Assembly (NCBI GenBank): GCA_001687465.1
Contig: LVLI01000298.1
Coordinates: 1-25,109, forward strand
Length of the DNA: 25,109 bases
Direction of reading: 5' to 3'
From: Halocafeteria seosinensis
Taxonomy: Eukaryota > Sar > Bigyra > Bicosoecida
Part shown: piece after piece, positions 1 through 10,700 of the stretch
Layout: each line of letters begins with the position of its first letter
Numbering within the stretch: position 1 is the stretch's first letter
Notes under the pieces: generated by a model
What the model was told of the DNA's origin: nothing
Database searches by the model: none
Seen by the model: only the letters and a program-made list of their open reading frames with translations
Program-made: the position numbers and the translations under genes

Positions 1-2100
1 CCGATATACAATGCCTCAATTCGCTATGTCCCGCCTGATAACTCATCTGAATTATCCTACGCATCTAAACAGGAGATGTTTGCTATAGTACTTTGCTTTG
101 CTCAACGGTTGGCAGAAAACGAGATGAACACCACTGCAGAATGGATCAGGCAGGTTGTGGACATTGTTACTGAACATGGCGGAACCTTTTACCTGCCATA
201 CGTTCAATTCCCCACAAAGAAACAGTTTCGGAAGGCTTATCCGCATTGGAGAATGGTGCCATGGAAGAAACGACAATATGATCCAATGAATGTGTTTGAC
301 AGTGGATTCAGACAGCAATATGTGGATATGTTTGAAATCCACTCGACTGCCGCTGGAGTCGTATTTCAAACTGGGGAAGGTGACGCGTTTGAAGTTCCGT
401 CGGACCTCACTGTGAAGCCTCGTCTAAGGGTTTGCTACGGCCAGCGGGGATCGTCTGAGGATCTCGAGTCGGAACGGAATGTTTACCAATCGGTGTTCCA
501 GGATCGAGAACTTCGCAAGAAGATTGGAGACTTCCTTGATATCATATTCTTACAGGTAGATAGCGTCCCATTCCTACGCTTAGTCGATGACGTCCTTTCG
601 TATGCGACGACGGTCAAGGATGTATATACAGAGCTACTTTCTAGAATTGACGAGGCGAGGCCTGGGTCGATTCGACGAAATTTTAGGGCATTGAAGTCGC
701 TCTTCAGGCAAGTTCACGCTATCGGGGAACAGTTTGATAGAGCGTTTCCTGCTACGCAGCGTTTCCATGGATACGTCGAGATTGAATCCTCGGGACGATT
801 CATTAAAGAATTGATGAGTTATAGGTCTATTTCAGGACCGATATTGACAGTAAATGACGATTCTTCGATGACAGATTATATTGAAGCGGGAATACCATTA
901 CCACAGGAACGCCGCGTGAGCCTTGATAATTATCATCCATTGGATTTCACGCTTATTGCCGATCGAAGCGTTGACTTGGTTTCTTGTTTCCGAGGCTTCC
1001 ATCATGTCCCACCACAGAAGCTTGACCCCTTTATCCAATCGATACATCGGGTCCTTCGTCCAAACGGCTTCTTAATGTTACGCGAGCACGACGCCAAGAG
1101 TCCTGAGATGACAGCATACGTGAATGTAGTACACAGTGTGTTCAATGCTGCCACTGAAACTCCTTGGTCGGAAGAATGTGCCGAGGTGCGGCATTTTCAC
1201 AGCGTCAAAGAATGGAAGCACGTTATGGAAAGCCACGGCTTCGAATTTGTCAGTGGTGGTCTAGTGCGTCCCCGCGACCCGACAGAGAACACACTTCTTA
1301 TCTTTCGCAAAATAGCGCGAAGTGAGGAACTTCGATACATGGAAATTGATGAAGAACTGGAAAGATCTGAAGAGTACAACGCGATTTCTTCGCAAATCTG
1401 CACTACTTTCGAGGTTCCAGAATGGCAAAATGTTGAAGCTGCTACGGCCTATGCTGAGACAATTCATCGCATCCCCTTCTACGAATATCCGTACATCGCC
1501 CATGTGGGGAAATTTTGGGAGCTCTTCGGAAAGGCATACTCCGATTGTAGAAAACAACATTCCCTATTGGAGGTTCTGACATGTTACAAGCTTTTCATGG
1601 GACTGTTTGTAGGAGTTTCGATGAGCATTGAATACGCGTTTTCTGCATGTATTGCGTCTTTTGTGTCCCGCTTTCTTGCAGTGTCCGATGGGCGTGCTGA
1701 TCCTGTGCAGCTGTTAGTTAAGGACCCTCTAAAGGAGCTTCAAAGAGTCGAACCTCGCGCTGAGGTGCTCCAAAACTATTCGGACGTAAATCTGAAAAGG
1801 ATTCGGGTTCGATTGTGTCAGGAATTACTCGACTTTGTCAGAGCCTGTGCCTATGAAAGCTCCATTCGAATTTGCGAAATAGGAGGTTCAAAGACTGCCC
1901 AAATACGATTAAGAGTACCCCGTCCAATGGTACAGCAGATAAGGCAAATCCCGAACTTGCAGACTTTGTTCACTTGGGACATCGTCGGTGATGCGGGAGC
2001 CGTTGGCATGCAAGTGCGAGTATACGTTGAAAGTATCACTGACGTGCTCCAGACCTTGGAGACAAGTAACGTCGATGTGGGGTTTATCCATGCAAGGTAA
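1..2100 (+). CDS. ALO-type FAD oxidase C-terminus fused to a class I methyltransferase (5' partial)
   Basis: The frame is open from the first base, so the gene starts upstream; 699 residues are visible. Residues 1 to about 107 resemble the C-terminal domain of aldonolactone/FAD-linked oxidases (VAO superfamily): FYLPY at 63-67, then a K-x-x-Y-D-P-x-x-x-F motif at 90-99. A methyltransferase-like region follows: GYVEIESSG (257-265) is a possible degenerate SAM-binding motif I, VDLVSCFRGFHHV (324-336) fits the post-motif-IV region, and RVLRPNGFLMLREHD (350-364) is typical of Methyltransf_11 proteins. The remaining ~300 residues have no domain I recognise and include a hydrophobic stretch (FMGLFVGVSMSIEYAF) that could be membrane-associated. 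There are no introns in 2.1 kb, unlike the kinesin and phosphatase genes. The gene converges on the helicase at 2446. Family assignment is fairly secure; substrate and product are unknown. The FAD-binding half lies outside the window. Confidence 0.85.
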   Translation, partial: PIYNASIRYVPPDNSSELSYASKQEMFAIVLCFAQRLAENEMNTTAEWIRQVVDIVTEHGGTFYLPYVQFPTKKQFRKAYPHWRMVPWKKRQYDPMNVFDSGFRQQYVDMFEIHSTAAGVVFQTGEGDAFEVPSDLTVKPRLRVCYGQRGSSEDLESERNVYQSVFQDRELRKKIGDFLDIIFLQVDSVPFLRLVDDVLSYATTVKDVYTELLSRIDEARPGSIRRNFRALKSLFRQVHAIGEQFDRAFPATQRFHGYVEIESSGRFIKELMSYRSISGPILTVNDDSSMTDYIEAGIPLPQERRVSLDNYHPLDFTLIADRSVDLVSCFRGFHHVPPQKLDPFIQSIHRVLRPNGFLMLREHDAKSPEMTAYVNVVHSVFNAATETPWSEECAEVRHFHSVKEWKHVMESHGFEFVSGGLVRPRDPTENTLLIFRKIARSEELRYMEIDEELERSEEYNAISSQICTTFEVPEWQNVEAATAYAETIHRIPFYEYPYIAHVGKFWELFGKAYSDCRKQHSLLEVLTCYKLFMGLFVGVSMSIEYAFSACIASFVSRFLAVSDGRADPVQLLVKDPLKELQRVEPRAEVLQNYSDVNLKRIRVRLCQELLDFVRACAYESSIRICEIGGSKTAQIRLRVPRPMVQQIRQIPNLQTLFTWDIVGDAGAVGMQVRVYVESITDVLQTLETSNVDVGFIHAR

Positions 2101-2445
2101 TTAAGGCGTTCTCATGGGATTCTCGATATCGCATTGGGAAATCCGAACCCTCGTTTTGGTTGGATCGTAGTACACTTACTGGGATAGATGTATGCCCTCT
2201 GCACATAGTGATCGTGTCTAGGATGATCTCTAGAAGTTTCGTTTGTGGCTGTAACCCCTGGTGAACTATAAAAGTGAAGCAGGACCACACCTTGATTTGT
2301 TGCAGGATAATAACGTTTGTAAATACTGTAAAGTGCATGACTATCGTCAAACAGTTAGATGATACTAAGGTCGTCCATTGTCTTGAATAACTGTCGTGGC
2401 ACCCAAACGATGGTGGATGTGTATTATTGTCGGCTATTACCATGT
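2101..2445. other. Convergent intergenic spacer
   Basis: This spacer lies between the stop of the oxidase/methyltransferase gene and the stop of the minus-strand helicase, so it should hold both 3' ends. Short frames here have no recognisable content. I see no repeat, RNA gene or clear terminator. Confidence 0.5.
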
Positions 2446-5070
2446 CTAGAAGAAAAGGATACCGAAATCAGAGAAATCAGCCCTAGGAATCCTAGGATCA
2501 AGAAACACTTGCCGCCGAGCACGTGTGAGTGCGACATAGAATAAGCATTCCTCATCGCCTAGAACAGAGGATTCAACGGGACGACGCCAGTCCACTAAGA
2601 CGTCGCCTGCAATGCGAATAACGTCCGCCTCTCTTCCTTTCCACTGATGGATAGTACTATATTGCATGGGCATACCAGGCTTTTGAATTCTTCGGAGCTT
2701 TTCGCACAAGTTTTCGAATCCCGTCGGGCCAAGTTTTTCGAACGCAGATGGCATTGTTTGCATATCAACGTCCTGGAAATTCTTTCGGAACGCTGGTGAC
2801 AACTTCAGCATCGCTCTCCATTGAGGAATTCTCCTTTCAAGCCCTGGGATGCTAACTGGGACCGCCGTCTCGTGGATCTTTTGGTCTACCAGATGATTGA
2901 TCAAAGCATCCCATGTACGGAAAAGGTACACGTATTGTGTAGGTAAAGCGTCTGAAGACTCTTTGGACAAAACTGTCACCGTTGTAGTCAACTCTTGATT
3001 CGGCACAATTTGAACACCAGGAAACCAATAAAGTAAGTGCTTTTCTGAGCACAAAGGACTTCCGAACCGAAACGTCTGGTACAAATTGAGCCTTATACGC
3101 CTTTTACCGTTTGCATTGTTCACACGAGCTTCCCAATGGCTTTGTTTGAAAAGATTGACATCCCCGTTGAAACCGTATATGCTCTGGTATGGATCACCAA
3201 CGTATACGCCCGGCACAGTCACTTGGTTGTCGATTACATCCAACATCACAGCGTTCAGATCTTGAACTTCATCCACAAAGACGAAGTCGTAGTTATCGTC
3301 GATTAGGCCTTTCATCTTTTGGCTTAATTGTACGTACTTACGAATTCCGCTGTATGTGATCCATTTAAATTGTTGAGTCTTGGTCCACATTTTCTTTATG
3401 ATTTCAAAATTGTAATCCTTGTGGTCCTGTGGACGCAACGCAACGGGATCAGCACAAAAAGCATTGAAACGCGCTATGACCACGTTTAACGCTGTATCCA
3501 TAGCGTTGCCAGCATACGGATTGGCATACCGCTTGTCTTTTAGGTATTCCGCAATATCCGGAAACGTCTCTCGAAAAGACTGCCATATACTTCGATCCAG
3601 CTGCTGGTCAAAACTGCCTCCCAGACTTAAACTTTCGGCGTGAGTCTTTGCTATGCGGTATACAATAGAATCAAATGTGCGCGCGTCAACGTTCGTATAG
3701 CCACGGCATTTTTCTACCATTTCCATTTGCAGTTGTTTGTTGTACGTAATGTACAGAACACGTTTGTTTCTTGGTAGGTGGTCAATTGCTTGCTTAAGCA
3801 AGGTCGTCTTCCCACTACCAGCAGGCGCCGCAATAGCTAGTTTCTCATTTTTCAAAAGAGACGGTATTTTTCGTTCTATGAAATCTTGCCGTAGAAGGGG
3901 ATCTACTGCAGATTTTGCAAGCATACTCTCTGGTAACAGAGTAGTATGTCGCTCGGACTTCGTAGTATTGCCCAAGGTCGCGAAGAAATCCTCCTGCGGA
4001 TTGCGCTTCGATTCGACAGCTAGAAACCCCTTAACCAAGCCATTTTTCGTCTCATCGTCTCCACTCTGAAACACCAAACTTTCGTTGCACTCAATTCGGA
4101 GCAGCGGAATATCGCCGCCACCAACAAAAACACGCCCCCGCCCCATGTTATTCCATGCGCTTTCCCAATTGGAATATCGAGGGCATACAACATAGAAACA
4201 TCCAATTTCTGAATAATGGACTTTACATTGAGCACTAGGGAATAGCCATTGCTCGTCTACATTCCGCGAAGAAACTTCGTCGAAACTTATCCAATGTTCG
4301 GGTACGTCTGCTGACTGTGTTGCAACGGCGGTAAACTCATCCTTGGTGAGTCTTGAGACAGCGGATAATCGTAGTTCCTCGTAAATTGTCCCTGCATCCA
4401 GTGGATGTACCAAACACCCTCTCAACGGAGCATCATGCATTGGTATGTGAAGCTCCTTCGTCTCATTCCCAACACACCGGTATATACGCTTGAAGGACTG
4501 ATCACAAAACAAGGCAGGTGAAGAACAGTCAGGAAGAGACTCGCACCACGACGTAGGAATCTCAAGGAAAGCAAAGTCGTCAATATCACCGAATGGATGC
4601 AAAGTGCATCTTTCCATGTTAAATATCCAGTTTAATGATGCACTTTCGTCGAGGTTCCGCATCTCTTCTGGTTGGATATCAGAGTGTTGGAACTGGAAGC
4701 CAACGTCCGCGGTGGTACAGTACGCATCCACCACGCATTTCACTTCAGGTTTGCTCGGATGCGAACGGACAACATCTCGCTTCAATGGCTGAATCAACTG
4801 ACACATGGCCGTATGCCAAGCGCCGGAATTCTCCGGAGTTACCAAATCTTCTTTACAACAGTACCGTTGCGCACAGCTCGATTCCTCGGCAGGATCAGCA
4901 TGTCGAAAACGCTCGGTGTCGTTTTCGCTGGTGCGCTTTCGCTCGAAAATTAATTGCTTCCCACAATCGACGCACTTCAGATCCGTCTTACGACGCTCAA
5001 TGGGCGTGTTATAGATTGACTCGATGTCGACAAGTGCGCCTTCCGGCGCCAATACAGCTATTGTAGTCAT
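2446..5070 (-). CDS. CoiA-like nuclease domain fused to UvrD/Rep-type SF1 helicase (copy A)
   Basis: An intronless 874-residue protein. The frame stays open to a GTG at 5088, but the first ATG is at 5070. Residues 1-160 resemble competence-protein CoiA nucleases: a paired-cysteine knuckle (C33, C36), FRHAD at 55-59, W85-H86, then V-V-D115 and an x-Q-x-Q-H-S block at 125-130 where the family usually has E-x-Q. The catalytic Glu is therefore apparently Gln126. A block at about 270-380 is conserved in copy B but unknown to me. The helicase follows: Walker A GSGKTT (418-423), DEVQD (600-604), GDPYQSIYG (625-633), QTFRFG (665-670), STIHQWKG (805-812) and YVALTRARR (845-853), covering SF1 motifs I to VI. 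Predicted role is ATP-driven DNA unwinding, coupled to DNA cleavage if the nuclease is active. Whether it serves repair, a mobile element or defence is not visible. Confidence 0.88.
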   Translation of the reverse strand: MTTIAVLAPEGALVDIESIYNTPIERRKTDLKCVDCGKQLIFERKRTSENDTERFRHADPAEESSCAQRYCCKEDLVTPENSGAWHTAMCQLIQPLKRDVVRSHPSKPEVKCVVDAYCTTADVGFQFQHSDIQPEEMRNLDESASLNWIFNMERCTLHPFGDIDDFAFLEIPTSWCESLPDCSSPALFCDQSFKRIYRCVGNETKELHIPMHDAPLRGCLVHPLDAGTIYEELRLSAVSRLTKDEFTAVATQSADVPEHWISFDEVSSRNVDEQWLFPSAQCKVHYSEIGCFYVVCPRYSNWESAWNNMGRGRVFVGGGDIPLLRIECNESLVFQSGDDETKNGLVKGFLAVESKRNPQEDFFATLGNTTKSERHTTLLPESMLAKSAVDPLLRQDFIERKIPSLLKNEKLAIAAPAGSGKTTLLKQAIDHLPRNKRVLYITYNKQLQMEMVEKCRGYTNVDARTFDSIVYRIAKTHAESLSLGGSFDQQLDRSIWQSFRETFPDIAEYLKDKRYANPYAGNAMDTALNVVIARFNAFCADPVALRPQDHKDYNFEIIKKMWTKTQQFKWITYSGIRKYVQLSQKMKGLIDDNYDFVFVDEVQDLNAVMLDVIDNQVTVPGVYVGDPYQSIYGFNGDVNLFKQSHWEARVNNANGKRRIRLNLYQTFRFGSPLCSEKHLLYWFPGVQIVPNQELTTTVTVLSKESSDALPTQYVYLFRTWDALINHLVDQKIHETAVPVSIPGLERRIPQWRAMLKLSPAFRKNFQDVDMQTMPSAFEKLGPTGFENLCEKLRRIQKPGMPMQYSTIHQWKGREADVIRIAGDVLVDWRRPVESSVLGDEECLFYVALTRARRQVFLDPRIPRADFSDFGILFF

Positions 5071-5175
5071 TTTCCGGGGTATTACCACGTACAGAAACTT
5101 TAGGGTAGTTTTGAATCAGCTAACAACCAGTATAGGGAACTGTGCACGGTTCGAAAATTCAAAACTAGCGAATAG
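5071..5175 (-). promoter_or_regulatory. Upstream region of helicase A, similar to that of helicase B
   Basis: Read on the minus strand, this DNA aligns by eye with 14135-14279 upstream of helicase B. Shared words include TGCACAGT, CCTA, GTTGTTAGCT and ACAATAGCT in the same order. The duplication therefore included 5' flanking DNA and probably the promoter. No TATA box is obvious. Confidence 0.5.
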
Positions 5176-5662
5176 AGGCCGTCTATCATCAACAATTCAA
5201 AACGAGCGGGAAATGATGTCCAACAATTGATTGTCGTGTTCAACTTCAACATCGAATGCGATCGCTTGTAGAATACAATTTGTTTGTTTTGGGAGCCCTC
5301 CTCAGCCAGCCGAGGCGTCTGGCCTGGCACAATAAGCAATCCGGACAAAGATATCCCTGGAAAGTGTGGTCTTGCCGCATAAGCATGGGCACAGTGCACG
5401 GCGGCAGTCTGCGAACTTGCGACCATACATGTACGTAGTAGGTTTCCCCAGAAAATTCTACTAGGAATCACTACCCAGATTCGGTAATCCGAGTAGACTC
5501 GTTTTCTCTTGCATAAACTTAACAGATCTGTTCAAAGTCATCTGGCGTATTGTAGTGTACAATACCCGGTCGTGCTGCCTGTCAGCGCGCGCGGCGCGCC
5601 GGGTCGAGCCTGCGTACTGTTCTCACACGGCACTCTCGTATCTAGAGTACCCCTGTCTTCTT

Positions 5663-5720
5663 TCTCGGATAGAAAAAGTAGTTCCCCATTACAAAGATAT
5701 CTTGACGCTACCTGCATTGG
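5663..5720 (+). repeat. Imperfect direct repeat, copy 1
   Basis: This stretch recurs about 134 bp downstream at 5797-5855. Both copies run CTCGGA-x-AGA, then TTCC, then TACAAAGAT, then GC-x-x-CCTGCAT in the same order and spacing; identity by eye is roughly three quarters. It may be two modules of a decayed repeat protein. Confidence 0.5.
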
Positions 5721-5796
5721 GGCTCTTTCATCTCTTACTTCTTGAACGTCGGATCAACGGAAGCGTGAGATTGGAGTTCTCACAGACTGAAGAACT

Positions 5797-5855
5797 CCTC
5801 GGACAGAGAAAGGAGACTTCCAATACAAAGATTTCCAGAAGCTGCCTGCATCGAT
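5797..5855 (+). repeat. Imperfect direct repeat, copy 2
   Basis: Second copy of the unit at 5663-5720, with the same ordered words and a few small differences. It lies inside the decayed coding region. Confidence 0.5.
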
Positions 5856-7733
5856 AGCTTTTCCGTCTCAGTCAGCTATTGATCCCTTTCCTCTGCGTCG
5901 GGTTGACTGGAGACTGCTTACACAACGTTCAAGAAACTACCGACCTCTGTAAGATTTTTATGAAGAACTCTCTTCGACGACGAACAAGATTGAGGGCAAC
6001 GAAATAGACATTGAGCTCTGCTCAACTGATCCCCAGGAATTGGTTATGGATCATGACGAAGCAAATGAAAGTGTCTACAAGATGTTCCCAAAAGGAATTT
6101 TCTCAGGACCCCGGCAAGAGGTCGGTATCTACAGATCTGTGACAGTCGTCTGGAGGACTCATCAGAACAACGCCTCATGAGTTCACAGGTATCATCGTGG
6201 ATCCAGGACAACACTCTAGACGCATCCGAATCGTTCTTCACCAGCTGTTGACCATCTGGGTTTTCAACAAAGCGGTTCCAGTACGCTCGTGCATCCACCT
6301 CCACCCCCAGGGTTACATCCGACACGTCTAATCTCTTGTTCTTCGAACTCCTGCAGTGACGCACAATTGAAGCCCCCGCTTCATCCAATTTAAGGAAATA
6401 CGCGAAGGGTTTTGCCGCTTTGACAGTCCTATGCAGCCTCGGCGGTCCCCAATGAGGGGCGTCCTCCGAGTTCAAAACGAAACGTGATAAAATACTGGGC
6501 AATGTCGGTTTAGAGGTTTGACTATCCAGCAGTCACCAGGAGACCCTGGTCAAGTGTGTTTGCAGCAACAAAGCTGCTTACAACTCATTCCAGGTCGAGA
6601 TTCGAGCTGTTAGCCAATAGGGATAGGTGGTATTGTACTACAGCCTTGTCTGTCTTCACGGTGCGTGGATGTAGTCGTGGTCCATTTGAACATTCAACCG
6701 GTCGGGCATAAATCATACACTCTACTACTCGTAGTAGTGTTGCTGGGAGAAAGGCTCTGTTGGGCTCCGTCACAAGCTAAAGATTTCCCATGGGTCATTG
6801 AAACCGATGAAGTAGATTCCCGGAGGATTTGTCTGCGAGTTAACGGTGTCGGGAACGAGTTGTATGCTGGATGCCGACATGGAGCACCTTGCCCTGTTCA
6901 TGCCACCGACGAAGAAGCTGACACATGATGGATCAAAAATTATCTCTCTAGCAAAGATTTGATAGAACTTTTACCCAGCAATAGGCTTGAGCTGGTGCTA
7001 GAGTCATCGACGGTCTTCGTACAAAGACCTGGAAAGCATGTGCATTCGTTCCACAATTCCCCCAAGAGAACCAGTACAAGAGTTATACATGGAGAAAGAC
7101 TTGAGAACGAAACTACCAGGAACTGCAGACCTGAGCAGACAAGTGTTCTCGACAGATTCTTTGAAGTATCTAAACACGAATGACTTTAATGAGGGACTAT
7201 TTGGGGAATTGAACATCACTAATCACCCTGATGAGTACGAATTCCGCTACCAGATATCACCAAAAGCGCCTTTCCTCGCGCTCAGCTCAAGGTCTTTAGA
7301 GTGCCACCATCGTTGTCCACTTCACATTGAAATGGTTGAGACGAACTAGGCATGTATTTACTCCTTCTACTCGCTGAAAATCTGGGCTACGCTGGTGATT
7401 CCGCAAGTTTCCTCAGTTTGCCTGAAGTTACCGAACTGGGTGACGATTACGACATGTACATCAAGACCTCGCCATATGTTCACTTGTATTTCTACCTTCG
7501 TCACCGGCTGAAACAACTTTGAGTGGACCCATCCCAGGTCAATGAAGAAGGAAGAGAAGACTACGTGCAGCAGTTTCTAGACAGTGATCTTGAGTCCCGA
7601 TTGGAGGAAGAGATACATTGAAACATGTGCGGAAGTAGCGGGTAATCGGTGGATAGTCTATGTGTAGTGATATATTGTATCAGTCGTAGCACATATAGTC
7701 AACGACCTGTAAGGCTGTACTAGACATGTAACC

Positions 7734-10700
7734 TCACTTGGGCCTTAACTGTGACACTTTCGCCCTAGCACGGCTACCTCCACCAGAATTGGGGGTAGGT
7801 GGATCAGCCGATCTCGGCGAACTCGAGCCATGTGGACTGTCAGAGCCACTTCCGGCAACCTCGAGGTGTTTTGTCGCTTTACCAAGTTCAACGTTTCGAA
7901 CTCGAGATGCAAAATTCAAGCTGCGTTCAGAAATCAACGGAAAAACGATACTAAAGCAGACCTATGTTGTAGCCTTGGGAGAGCACTAACCTAGCGTATG
8001 ATTCCTCGCAACTGCTGCTAATGGGTGATACGTTGACGAACATCAAAGTCTTGGAATCTCCAGCTGCAAACGGGGCCGTTAGGCTAAATGATACATAACA
8101 GTGGACAAATGTTTTTGATATACGTACCTAGTGAATCCTTCAACAAGTATGTTAATTGAGAGTTGCGGTAGGGAGTATGACCCTTCTTCGCAACCCTAGA
8201 TGCAATAACGTCTCCGAGAGCAGACAAGGACCGATTGATGTTTTGCGCTTCCTGAAGTAACAAGCAAAACTTGCAAAGCAGCAGCAATTCTGGAGGTAAA
8301 ACTAAGACGTACTTTCAGTCTTTCGCCAGTAGAGCCACTCTTTGCCACGCGTTCGCTTCCCGCAAGGTCAATCAAGTGCAACTTGCCCTTCAGCATTGTT
8401 TCTGTTACATGATTGTAGCCTTCTACGAAAACGCTCACCATTGCATGAGATCGACTGCAGTCTCATGATTCAACAAACTCCATTCGCAAAGCTTGTCATC
8501 GCTTTAACACATACCTGGAGTGTTCATTCATATTCGTTGCAAATGACGTCCTGTTCCTGTGTCCTTCACGTAGAACTTTCATTACCTGAGCTCTTAGTTC
8601 ATAACCATAGTTGAAACGCAACCGATTGCACGAGAAAGACGAGCGAATAATTCTTACGTCTTCGAGCGTTTCGACTTTACGAACGCTCAGTTCGGGTACG
8701 TGCACACCTTCTGCCGATTCTCTGACCGTTAGCTTTCTGGGTCTCAAAATTACCTTCTTGAAGAATCAAACACAAAATCGGAGGCTTTACAATATATAAT
8801 TACGTACGACGGTTGCTCAGCCTTTGGAACGAGCATATCACGGATGGATTCATTGTAAATTTCCAGCATACTTAAATCAATTTCATAGGAGAAGTCATTC
8901 TTCCTCGTTCGTTCATCGCGCAGCGTGAACAGGGATTGTAATGCACGGTAGTTAACTCCTCTGCATTGAGACAAAACCGGTGGAGACAGAATCGGTGAAT
9001 AATCCATAACCGGAATCTTCCCACAGGAGGATGTTTTCGTACCTGCTTTCCCGGGTACCCTCCATTGTAAACGTCTTGCCGGAACCCGTTTGGCCATACG
9101 CAAAAATGCAAGCGTTATAGCCGTCCATTACACTGTGTTAACAGCATCGCCTTTACCAATCGGATCGCTTATACGCTGATTGACAATGATACACACCTTG
9201 TGGCGATGCCAGCTGCTTCCTCGTAAACTTTGTCGTTGCTGTAATCAGGGTCGAAGACCCTATCTAGTTCCCAATTCTTTACCTTTCCCTTGGTGTGAGC
9301 AACCTGCCCAACGAATATTCTTGTTACAATACGAGTTCAAATGTATCCGATTGCCACAACACATACCTGGATTGTTTGCTCATCCTTCACAGTAACACAG
9401 TTACTGTCACCCTGCTTAGCCTCATTTTCTAGCAAGGGTCTCACCCGACAGAACACGCGAATGTTGCCACGCAATTCCTGTTCAAATACTTTAAATGAAT
9501 TCGCAAGTTGCTGTCAGATAAATGTAAACAACATACCTGAAGTTCGTTGAATATCTTTCGGCGTTCCTTAAGTTCGCTTTGATACCGCTCCTTGATATCT
9601 TCGTATTCCTCCAAGAATACCCTTACTGCCTTAGACAAAGTTGAAAGCGAAACGCCTGTATCCTTCTCTGCCCTCTTATTAGGCTTCAAATAGGTTGTGT
9701 AGAACCCATCTATTGCACAGGATGCGTGAGTCTTTAGTGACGTCAGTTGATCTCTGAGTTGTTGAACAGTTCGAAGAGTAGATTGAAAAGCATCGCTATA
9801 TTGTCGAATCGCCTGTTGCTTGGTATTTTGCATCTCCTCGAAACGTTTTCGGTATATGTCCCGCTCTTTCTGGGCATTGTTAAACTCTTCTCGTAATTCT
9901 GTGCGGCAAATAGATGGAGCTGGTGAAAGGGTACTCGAGCGGCTTGGATGGAAATCATCATACCTTGCAACTTGCTATCCAACAGCTGCTCGGCGGAAGT
10001 CTTATCCCGCGAAGCTTTTTTTATGTCCTCCTGCCAAGACGCTCGCTCTTTTTCTAAAAACAATTTCCATTCCTCTTCTGCGCGGTTTTAGTGATGACTG
10101 GTTTTTCCAAATCAAAATGCACGAAACGTAGGATCTTACCCTGAAGTCTCAGACGGTTTGTTTGATTATTCATCTTCTTCCGCACTTGGCCTAAGGCTTT
10201 ATCCAGCGTTTGCCTGCTCCTTTGTACTCCATTGAGCGGCCGTAATATGGCCTTCTTTATATGATCAAATCTTTCCATCGTCGAGCATTCATGCTGAGTA
10301 AAGACATCTTTAAACTGGAAGACAGAGAGGCCAAATTAAAACAAATGGAGGCAACCGACTCTACAACAAACCTACCCGTAGAAACAATTTTTTGGTAACG
10401 GCTTTACTGTTTTTGCTTTCTTGTTCCGATAAAGCGTGGCTTGAGTGCGCTAATGCCACCTCCTGCTCCTTAATTTTGTGCTGGAGCACGCCGAGCTGAT
10501 CTCGAAGAGATCTCGCTTCCGCTAATGACGCTTCCATTGTAGCTTGATGTTTAGATGCCGTTTCCGATATATTCGCTTCTTCCTCTTCGCGCTGCCGTTT
10601 TAATTGTTCAGAGGTTTCCTGTAATTTCAATTTTACACTCTCAAGTTCCTGTTCAATTTGCTGATTCCTAGTTTCCAGTCCAGAGTTGTGTGAGTCCGAT

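Larger units (their letters stand above)
5500..7640 (+). pseudogene. Decayed coding region of unknown family
   Basis: No intact gene fits this 2.1 kb, but several plus-strand segments have coding-like composition and are interrupted by stops and frame changes. The clearest is 5953-6180 (75 codons, acidic, including FPKGIFSGPR). At about 6135 the signal moves to another frame (CDSRLEDSSEQR) and ends at a stop at 6249. Another frame, 7038-7349, includes FSTDSLKYLN and GLFGELNITN. It is followed in a third frame by 7352-7621 (SLPEVTELGDDYD, then EEGREDYVQQFLDSDLE) with one internal TGA at 7520. I tried to explain the breaks as short GT-AG introns and found no consistent set. I do not recognise the parent family. 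It lies between intronless helicase A and the kinesin. An unrecognised intron-containing gene remains possible. Confidence 0.45.

Noticed and set aside
2446-5070. Helitron-type or Pif1 transposon helicase.
   Set aside because: The motifs are UvrD/Rep-like (DEVQD, YVALTRARR), and there is no HUH Rep domain or OTU domain.
5071-5088. Extension of helicase A to 5088.
   Set aside because: The codon at 5088 is GTG, unlikely as a start in a nuclear gene. The first ATG is at 5070, and its position matches the site of the lost start in helicase B.
6044-6502. 152-aa minus-strand ORF.
   Set aside because: It is antisense to the coding-like plus-strand frame at 5953-6180 and has no recognisable motif, so it is probably a shadow.
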